This document shows, piece after piece, positions 5,623 through 11,091 of a stretch of DNA of 11,091 nucleotides. The DNA lies in assembly GCA_029945495.1 (NCBI GenBank), contig JAQSCR010000491.1, forward strand, positions 1-11,091, in the 5' to 3' direction. A program made the translations under genes and the position numbers. How positions within the stretch are numbered: position 1 is the first letter of the stretch; every line of letters starts with the position of its first letter. The notes below the pieces were generated by a model. The model did no database searches and had not been told where the DNA came from. It saw nothing but the letters and a program-made list of their open reading frames with translations. Origin of the DNA: Pseudolabrys sp. (GTDB lineage: Bacteria; Pseudomonadota; Alphaproteobacteria; Rhizobiales; Xanthobacteraceae).

Positions 5623-8473
5623 CTGGACCGGCTTCTACGCCGGCGTTCACGCCGGCAACGCTGCCACGACGAATGAATGGAAGACCGGCAGCGGCGGTTT
5701 GGCCGGCGCCGATCCGTTCGAAGGCGCGTTCACCTCCGGTGGCCTGATCCGCGGCTTCCAGTTCGGCTACAATTATCAGATCAACCGCACGGTGATCGGC
5801 CTCGAGGCCGACGCCGCGTTCGGCGATATCGAAGGCGGCGCGCGCTGCGCTGTCGGCATCTATGTCTGCGACGCCAAGATCGACGCGCTCGGTACCATCA
5901 CGCCGCGGCTCGGCTACGCCTTTGGCAACCTGCTGGTGTTCGGCAAAGCCGGCGCCGCCTGGGCGCATGAAAAACTCAATCTCGAGCCGACGCCGGGCTA
6001 CGGCAACACCGCCACTGCCAACGGCAATGCCTGGCGCTGGGGGTATACGGTGGGCGCCGGCGTTGAATACGCTTTCTCGCCCGCGCTCTCGGCCAAGGTC
6101 GAATATAACTTCATCGAATTCAACAGCGGCACGCTCGATCTGACCGATCCGAACGGCAACGCGGCGGGCGTGGCGATCGCGCAGCAGATCCATCTCGTCA
6201 AGGTCGGCCTGAACTACAAACTTGGCGAGAAATCGCCGTTCGAACATCCGTTCGGCCGGCCCGGCGAATTGCCGGCCTGGAGTTGGAGCGGCTTTTACGG
6301 CGGTCTGCATGTCGGCGGCGGCTGGGGCATGACCGACTGGAAATCAGCCGACGGCGTTTTGGCGGCGGCCTCGACTTTCGGCTTCCCCGGCTCAGGACAA
6401 GCCAATGGCTCGATCGCCGGCGGCCAGCTCGGTTTCAATTATCAAGCCGGCACCTGGGTGGTCGGCGGCGAATTGAGCGCGAGCTGGTCGAACCTCGACG
6501 GCTTCGCCCGCTGCGCCAACACCACGGTGGGGCCCAACAGCTATGTCTGCCACAGCCGCATCGACGCGCTGGCGACCGCCACCGGCCGCCTCGGCCACAC
6601 CTTCGGCAATCTCATGGTCTACAGCCTGGGCGGATTCACCGTGGCCAAGGAAAAACACGACGCCTATCAGACCTTCGGCACCGATTTGTTCAGCGGCAGC
6701 ACCACGCGCACCGGCTATGTGCTCGGCTCAGGGTTGGAATACGCCATTACGCCGGCCTGGTCGGCCAAGCTCGAATACAATTACATCGATCTCGGCAGCA
6801 AGACTGTCGCGCTGACCGACGGCGCCGGCAATGTGTCGAACGTGCTGATCGGCCAGCAGCTCCAGCTTGTCAAAATGGGCATAAACTACAAGTTCGGCGC
6901 CGATCCGTCGGCGCCCGGATTGCCCTTCGCCGCTCTGACCGGCAAGCATTCGGTGATGTCATCGGGCTGGGTGATCGAAGCCGGCCTGCGCTACGCCTTC
7001 TCGAACGGCAAGTCGCAGCAGGATCTTTATTCCAACGCCATGCCCGGTCAGGTCAATTCGCGGCTGATCTACGGCGACATGAACGGTCGCGCGGCGGAAA
7101 GCTTCGTGCGTTTCGATCACGATAATGGCGTGTTCGTGAAGGGCAACTTCGGCATCGGCACCTTGGTCAACGGCACGCTGCATGACGAAGACATGCCGCC
7201 GGACACCTCGCCCTATTCGAATACGATCAGCCAGATGAAAGACGGCGGCCTGCGCTATGGCAGCCTCGACCTCGGCTTCAATCTGTTGAACGGGCCGGCC
7301 GGCAAGCTCGGCCCCTATGTCGGCTATCGCTATTTCAACCAGCTCGGCCGCGGCTACGGCTGCGAACAGGTCGCCGCCGCCGGCACGATCTGTACGCCCG
7401 GCCCGGCCAGCGACCATCTCGCGCTCACTGAAACCGAAACATGGCGTGGCGCTGCGATCGGCATCAACACCCAGATGGCGCTGTCGCCACGCTGGAAGCT
7501 CGAGGTCGACGCCGCCTATCTGCCTTATGTCGACCGCGCCGGCGTCGACAATCATTGGGCGCGCGCCAACATCAATCCTGGCCCGGAAACCGGCAACGGC
7601 TGGGGCACTCAGGTCGAAGCCATTCTTTCTTATGCCGTCAACGAACGGCTGAATGTCGGTCTCGGCGGACGCTACTGGTTCTTCACGACGACGTCGGCCT
7701 CGTCGATCTTCCCGAACAGCCCGGTGCCGGCGCCGCTCAAATTCACCAGCGAGCGCTACGGCGGCTTCCTGCAGGCGTCCTACAAGATCGGTGACGTGCA
7801 GCGTCTCGATCGCGCCGACAGCGAACCGGCGGCGGTTGTGGACTGGACCGGCTTTTATGTCGGCGGCCATCTCGGCGCCGGCAAGGGACGCGCCGATTGG
7901 TCCGATCCGTTTCCGGCGCCGGTCACCGGCGATCGCGTCGCCCTTGGCGGCGCGCTGGGCGGCGCGCAGATCGGCTTCAACAAGCAGTTCGGTAAAATCG
8001 TGCTCGGCGCGGAATTCTCCGGCTCGGCCGCGCGCATCGAAGGCTCGGAGACGTGTTTCGGCGGCATCGTGCCGGCGACCAATGCGGGGCTTAACTGCGA
8101 CAACCGCATCGGCCCGATCGCGGCCTTCACCGGCCGCCTGGGCTATGCCTTCGAGCGCAGTCTGGTCTACGCCAGGGCCGGCGCGGCGGTGGCGCGCGAG
8201 CGGTACACGCTCAACTCGATGGCCATCGCCGGCGGCACCATCTCCACCGTCGATGCCACCAACTGGGGCTGGACTGTCGGCGCCGGCATCGAACACGCGC
8301 TCAATGCGCGCTGGTCGGTTGTCGCCGAGTACAAATATGTCGACTTCGGCTCGCGCGATGTCGGCTTCGTCGTGCCGGCCGCCATCGCCGCCGCGGCGAA
8401 CACGCCGGTTACCTCGCGCGTGCATCTGATGATGCTCGGCGCGAACTATCACTTCGATCCGATGACGAAGTAG
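5600..8473 (+). CDS. Four-barrel outer-membrane protein with an omptin-like third domain
   Basis: The open frame encodes 957 residues. Three copies of the OMP_b-brl (Omp25/RopB-like) barrel occur, at about 8-208, 229-433 and 748-954. Each starts NWTGFYAG / SWSGFYGG / DWTGFYVG and ends in a strand such as LVKVGLNYKL or LMMLGANYHF. Between the second and third lies a different barrel (455-732) that aligns along its length with omptin proteases and keeps HDED (D529, D531) and DNH (D650, H652). Each barrel has one cysteine pair in a loop (83/90, 305/317, 588/598, 819/833). The protein should sit in the outer membrane. The GTG at 5600 gives no signal peptide; a proper one lies one frame away at 5530, so the gene is frameshifted there, by mutation or sequencing error. 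The stop at 8473 is 5 bp from the convergent acyl-CoA synthetase. Confidence 0.88.
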   Translation: MPTRKPANWTGFYAGVHAGNAATTNEWKTGSGGLAGADPFEGAFTSGGLIRGFQFGYNYQINRTVIGLEADAAFGDIEGGARCAVGIYVCDAKIDALGTITPRLGYAFGNLLVFGKAGAAWAHEKLNLEPTPGYGNTATANGNAWRWGYTVGAGVEYAFSPALSAKVEYNFIEFNSGTLDLTDPNGNAAGVAIAQQIHLVKVGLNYKLGEKSPFEHPFGRPGELPAWSWSGFYGGLHVGGGWGMTDWKSADGVLAAASTFGFPGSGQANGSIAGGQLGFNYQAGTWVVGGELSASWSNLDGFARCANTTVGPNSYVCHSRIDALATATGRLGHTFGNLMVYSLGGFTVAKEKHDAYQTFGTDLFSGSTTRTGYVLGSGLEYAITPAWSAKLEYNYIDLGSKTVALTDGAGNVSNVLIGQQLQLVKMGINYKFGADPSAPGLPFAALTGKHSVMSSGWVIEAGLRYAFSNGKSQQDLYSNAMPGQVNSRLIYGDMNGRAAESFVRFDHDNGVFVKGNFGIGTLVNGTLHDEDMPPDTSPYSNTISQMKDGGLRYGSLDLGFNLLNGPAGKLGPYVGYRYFNQLGRGYGCEQVAAAGTICTPGPASDHLALTETETWRGAAIGINTQMALSPRWKLEVDAAYLPYVDRAGVDNHWARANINPGPETGNGWGTQVEAILSYAVNERLNVGLGGRYWFFTTTSASSIFPNSPVPAPLKFTSERYGGFLQASYKIGDVQRLDRADSEPAAVVDWTGFYVGGHLGAGKGRADWSDPFPAPVTGDRVALGGALGGAQIGFNKQFGKIVLGAEFSGSAARIEGSETCFGGIVPATNAGLNCDNRIGPIAAFTGRLGYAFERSLVYARAGAAVARERYTLNSMAIAGGTISTVDATNWGWTVGAGIEHALNARWSVVAEYKYVDFGSRDVGFVVPAAIAAAANTPVTSRVHLMMLGANYHFDPMTK
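6962..7795 (+). other. Omptin-like domain inside the four-barrel protein
   Basis: Residues 455-732 of the 957-residue frame. Segments match OmpT in order: NGTLHDEDM to the OmpT 'GGNMVDQDW' loop (D83, D85); LRYGSLDLGFNLLNGPAGKLGPYVGY to 'LNYANEFDLNIKGWLLNEPNYRLGLMAGY'; DAAYLPYVDRAGVDNHW to the loop with D210 and H212; and final strands RYWFF and GGFLQASYKIG. The distance between the D-x-D and D-x-H pairs is 121 residues here against 127 in OmpT. This is alignment by eye from memory of OmpT; activity is not implied. Confidence 0.7.
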
Positions 8474-8478
8474 GGCTC

Positions 8479-10119
8479 TTACACCCCCTTCGTCATCTCC
8501 CGCAGTTTGAACTTCTGGATCTTTCCCGTACTCGTCTTCGGTATCTCCGCGAACACGATAGTGCGCGGCACCTTGTAGCCGGCGAGGTGCTGCTTGCACC
8601 ATTGCACCAGTTCGTCGGCGGTGGCCTGCGCGCCGGGCTTTAATTCGACGAAGGCGCAGGGCGTCTCGCCCCATTTGTCGTCGTGCTTCGCAACAACTGC
8701 AGCAGCAGCAACAGCGGGATGCTTGTACAAAGCGTCCTCCACCTCGATCGATGAGATATTCTCGCCGCCGGAAATGATGATGTCCTTGGAGCGGTCTTTG
8801 AGCTGGATATAGCCGTCCGGATAGATGACGCCGAGATCGCCGGTGTGAAACCAGCCGCCGGCGAAGGCCTTGTCGGTCGAGGCCTTGTTCTTGAGATATC
8901 CTTTCATGACCACATTGCCGCGCATCATCACTTCGCCCATCGACTCGCCGTCGCGCTTCACCGGGGCCATGCTGTCGGGATCGCGCACGTCGAGCGCCTC
9001 GAGCGCGCCGTAGCGCACGCCCTGGCGCGCTTTCTTGTGCGCCTGCTCGGACAAAGGCAACGCGTCCCATTCCTGGTGCCAGTCATTGACCACCGCCGGG
9101 CCGTAGCACTCCGTCAAACCATAAAGATGCGTAACATTGAAGCCGGCCTGCTTCATCGCCGCCAGCACCGCTTCCGGCGGCGGCGCCGCGGCGGTGAAGA
9201 ACTCGACGATGTGCGGCAGCGGCCGCTTTTCCGCGGTCTCGGCATTGAGCAACACCGACATCACGATCGGCGCGCCGCACAGATGCGTCACCTTGTGATC
9301 GGCGATGGCATCGTACATCGCCTTGGCGCGCACCGCACGCAAACACACATGCGTGCCGGCCACCACCGAAATCGACCACGGGAAGCACCAGCCGTTGCAA
9401 TGAAACATCGGCAGCGTCCACAGATAGACCGGATGCTTGCCCATCGCGCAGGTGACGATATTGCCAACGGCCAAGAGATGCGCGCCGCGGTGGTGATAGA
9501 CGACGCCCTTCGGATCGCCGGTGGTGCCTGAGGTGTAGTTGAGAGTGATCGCGTCCCATTCGTCGTCCGGCATCGCCCACGCATAGTCCGGATCGCCGGA
9601 GGCGACGAAGGCTTCGTAGTCGATCGAGCCGAGGCGTTCGCCGCTTCCTGAATATTCCGGGTCGTCATAGTCGATCACCAGCGGCTTCACTTTCGCCAGC
9701 GCCAAAGCTTCCTTCATCACCTTGGAGAACTCGCGGTCGGTGATCACCACCTTGGCCTCGGCATGGTCGAGTGAGAAGGCGAGGATCGCGGCATCGAGCC
9801 GTGTGTTGAGCGTGTTGAGCACGCCCTGCGTCATCGGCACGCCGTAGTGGCATTCCAGCATCGCCGGCGTATTGGCCAGCATCACCGTCACGGTGTCGTC
9901 GCGCTTGATGCCGGCTTTGGCCAGCGCCGAGGCAAGCCGCCGGGCGCGCGCGTAGAATTCGGCGTAAGATCGCCGCAAGGGCCCATGGATGATGGCGGTG
10001 CGGTCCGGAAACACGGCGGCTGCACGCTCGAGAAAGCCGAGCGGCGTCAGCGGCTGGTAATTGGCCGGATTGCGGTCGAGGCCGGTATCGTAAGGTGTAT
10101 CGGTAGGCGTTTTCGCCAT
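8479..10119 (-). CDS. Acyl-CoA synthetase (AMP-forming, medium/long-chain fatty-acid type)
   Basis: A 546-residue ANL-superfamily enzyme that activates a carboxylic acid with ATP to an acyl-adenylate and then to acyl-CoA. The key motifs are complete: P-loop YTSGTTGDPKG at 195-205, WTLPMFHCNGWCFPW at 234-248, YGLTE at 333-337, GGWFHTGD at 421-428, DRSKDIIISGGENISSIEVE at 442-461, and the catalytic lysine K533 in TGKIQK. The MFHCNGWCFPW pattern is of the group with short/medium-chain ligases, such as plant AAE7-like and methylmercaptopropionate-CoA (DmdB-like) enzymes, so chain length is uncertain. The frame extends upstream without a stop, but the ATG at 10117-10119 has GAGGGG about 9 bases before it and gives the family's normal N-terminus. 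It is 65 bp downstream of the TauE-type permease gene on the same strand, probably one transcript. Confidence 0.93.
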   Translation of the reverse strand: MAKTPTDTPYDTGLDRNPANYQPLTPLGFLERAAAVFPDRTAIIHGPLRRSYAEFYARARRLASALAKAGIKRDDTVTVMLANTPAMLECHYGVPMTQGVLNTLNTRLDAAILAFSLDHAEAKVVITDREFSKVMKEALALAKVKPLVIDYDDPEYSGSGERLGSIDYEAFVASGDPDYAWAMPDDEWDAITLNYTSGTTGDPKGVVYHHRGAHLLAVGNIVTCAMGKHPVYLWTLPMFHCNGWCFPWSISVVAGTHVCLRAVRAKAMYDAIADHKVTHLCGAPIVMSVLLNAETAEKRPLPHIVEFFTAAAPPPEAVLAAMKQAGFNVTHLYGLTECYGPAVVNDWHQEWDALPLSEQAHKKARQGVRYGALEALDVRDPDSMAPVKRDGESMGEVMMRGNVVMKGYLKNKASTDKAFAGGWFHTGDLGVIYPDGYIQLKDRSKDIIISGGENISSIEVEDALYKHPAVAAAAVVAKHDDKWGETPCAFVELKPGAQATADELVQWCKQHLAGYKVPRTIVFAEIPKTSTGKIQKFKLREMTKGV

Positions 10120-10184
10120 GTGTCGTTTCCCCTCTGGCCGTAAGGTACGGGGGAGACGCGCCGCAATCAATTCCCTGTCGCGAT

Positions 10185-10952
10185 CTAGCCCCGCAACAGC
10201 GCCATCGTCCCCTCGCGCATCAGCTCGATGGAAATCAGCAGCATGATGACGAGCGTGATGCGGTAGAAGACCTCCTGCGGCGTCACCCGCACCAGCCAGA
10301 AGCCGAAGAAATTCGCGGCGATCGCCAGCGGCAGCAGCGCCAGCGAGGTGCCGATGCCGCTGGTCGTAAACTGGCCGAGCGCGAAATAGGGCACCACCTT
10401 GAGCGCGTTGATGAAGGCGAAGACCACGGCGGTGGTGCCGACATAGGTCATCTTCGGCAGGCGCAGGCCGAGCACATACATCTGATAGGGCGGCCCACCG
10501 GCCTGGCAGATGGTCGAGGTGAAGCCGGACAGCGCCCCCCAGAACACGCCGGCGGTAACGCCCGGGTGCTTCGGCTCGCGCGGCACCCGCAGCATGCCGA
10601 TGAAGCTGTAGGCGACAAAGGCGATCGTGGTGATGCCGATGAAGACGCGCACCGCGGCGTCGGAAATATACGACGCCAGCAGCCAGGCGACGCCGATGCC
10701 GACGATCGCGCCGGGGATGACGATGGCGACGATGCGGCCGCTCCAGTCCTTGCGGTAGACCCACACCGCGTTGGCGTCCTGTACGATCATGATCGGCAGC
10801 ATGATGGCGGCGGCCTCCAGCGGCGGCATGATCAGCGCCAGCATCGGCGTCGCCATCTGGCCGACGCCGGCAAAGCCGCCCTTGGACAGGCCGAGTGCGA
10901 TCACCGCCGGAATGGCCAAAGCGTAGAACAGCGGGTCGGTGATGATGGTCAA
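10185..10952 (-). CDS. TauE/SafE-family sulfite/organosulfur exporter-like membrane protein
   Basis: A 255-residue inner-membrane protein with about eight hydrophobic segments in two homologous halves. The first half has the family loop GLSKGGFAGVG at 21-31. The second has SGFTSTICQAGGPP at 142-155, whose AGGPP is the conserved signature of this family. TauE/SafE proteins move sulfite, sulfoacetate or other small anions; the substrate here is unknown. The best start is a TTG at 10950-10952, because the residues after it (TITDPLFYALAIPAV-like) fit the family's N-terminus; no in-frame ATG is nearby. The only possible ribosome site, GGA, lies inside palindromic repeat copy 2, whose edge is 6 bp upstream of the start. 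The acyl-CoA synthetase follows at 65 bp. A link to organosulfur-acid metabolism through that enzyme is speculative. Confidence 0.88.
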   Translation of the reverse strand: MTIITDPLFYALAIPAVIALGLSKGGFAGVGQMATPMLALIMPPLEAAAIMLPIMIVQDANAVWVYRKDWSGRIVAIVIPGAIVGIGVAWLLASYISDAAVRVFIGITTIAFVAYSFIGMLRVPREPKHPGVTAGVFWGALSGFTSTICQAGGPPYQMYVLGLRLPKMTYVGTTAVVFAFINALKVVPYFALGQFTTSGIGTSLALLPLAIAANFFGFWLVRVTPQEVFYRITLVIMLLISIELMREGTMALLRG

Positions 10953-10958
10953 AGTCTT

Positions 10959-11071
10959 GTCATTCCGGGGCGGCCCGCAGGGCCGAACCCGGAATCCAGG
11001 GATACGGCAGGGCCTTCTTGTGTGTCTGGATTCCGGGTTCGCTTCGCTTAACGCTCGCGCCCCGGAATGAC
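10959..11071. repeat. Dispersed intergenic palindromic repeat, copy 2
   Basis: A 113-bp nested palindrome. The outer arms are GTCATTCCGGGGC (10959-10971) and GCCCCGGAATGAC (11059-11071), perfectly complementary. The inner arms are GAACCCGGAATCCAG (10985-10999) and CTGGATTCCGGGTTC (11026-11040), also perfect, around a 26-base loop. The left side has an extra hairpin CGGCCC-GCA-GGGCCG (10971-10985). It is the same element as copy 1 (4469-4589), with the arms conserved and the intervening hairpin sequences different. It lies directly upstream of the permease gene, so it would be in that gene's leader or promoter. Confidence 0.9.
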
Positions 11072-11091
11072 GATGCGGCGAATTTGCGCCG

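Noticed and set aside
6959..9070. A 703-codon open frame on the minus strand opposite the outer-membrane protein gene
   Set aside because: Low-complexity Arg/Ala/Gly-rich translation with no family motifs, antisense to an obviously real gene; expected in GC-rich DNA where the antisense frame lacks stops.
10120..10764. N-terminal extension of the acyl-CoA synthetase frame into the permease gene
   Set aside because: The extra 215 residues are an out-of-frame reading of the permease gene; the ATG at 10119 has a ribosome site and the family's normal N-terminus.

Overview
The window looks like chromosomal DNA of a GC-rich alphaproteobacterium of the Hyphomicrobiales (Bradyrhizobium / Rhodopseudomonas / Pseudolabrys type). 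The grounds are the codon use, the Bug-family binding protein, paired DUF465 proteins, outer-membrane barrels starting with WTGFY-type motifs, and two copies of a dispersed palindrome built on CATTCCGGGGC / GAACCCGGAATCCAG. That assignment is inference from recognisable families, not from a database search.

Layout. (1) 1-210: the tail of a GGDEF (diguanylate cyclase) protein, overlapping by 11 bp the 3' end of a small DUF465 gene on the other strand (200-406). A second DUF465 gene (698-883) runs the opposite way. The ~290 bp between them carries two back-to-back promoter candidates with the same -35 sequence. A strong intrinsic terminator (932-966) closes this block. (2) 979-4072: a LysR-type regulator (979-1890, minus) is divergent from a Tat-exported metallo-beta-lactamase-fold hydrolase resembling methyl parathion hydrolase (2014-3003), followed by a Bug/TctC-type periplasmic binding protein (3077-4072). 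This reads as a regulated module for uptake and hydrolysis of an organic acid or ester. (3) 4179-4463: a small secreted protein of unknown function. (4) 4469-4589: palindromic repeat copy 1, between convergent gene ends. (5) 4597-5343 (minus): a crotonase whose active-site pattern suggests an enoyl-CoA isomerase rather than a hydratase. (6) 5530-8473: a very long outer-membrane protein with four tandem barrel domains. Three are of the OMP_b-brl type and the third in order is omptin-like, keeping the DxD and DxH catalytic pairs. Its signal peptide lies in a different frame from the barrels. (7) 8479-10952 (minus): a TauE/SafE-type permease gene followed by a medium/long-chain acyl-CoA synthetase gene, probably one transcript. 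(8) 10959-11071: palindromic repeat copy 2, just upstream of the permease start.

How the parts may fit: the acyl-CoA synthetase and the enoyl-CoA isomerase both serve acyl-CoA/fatty-acid catabolism but are separate transcription units. The LysR/hydrolase/Bug cluster is a self-contained catabolic module. The most unusual object is the multi-barrel outer-membrane protein with an embedded protease-like domain and an out-of-frame signal peptide.
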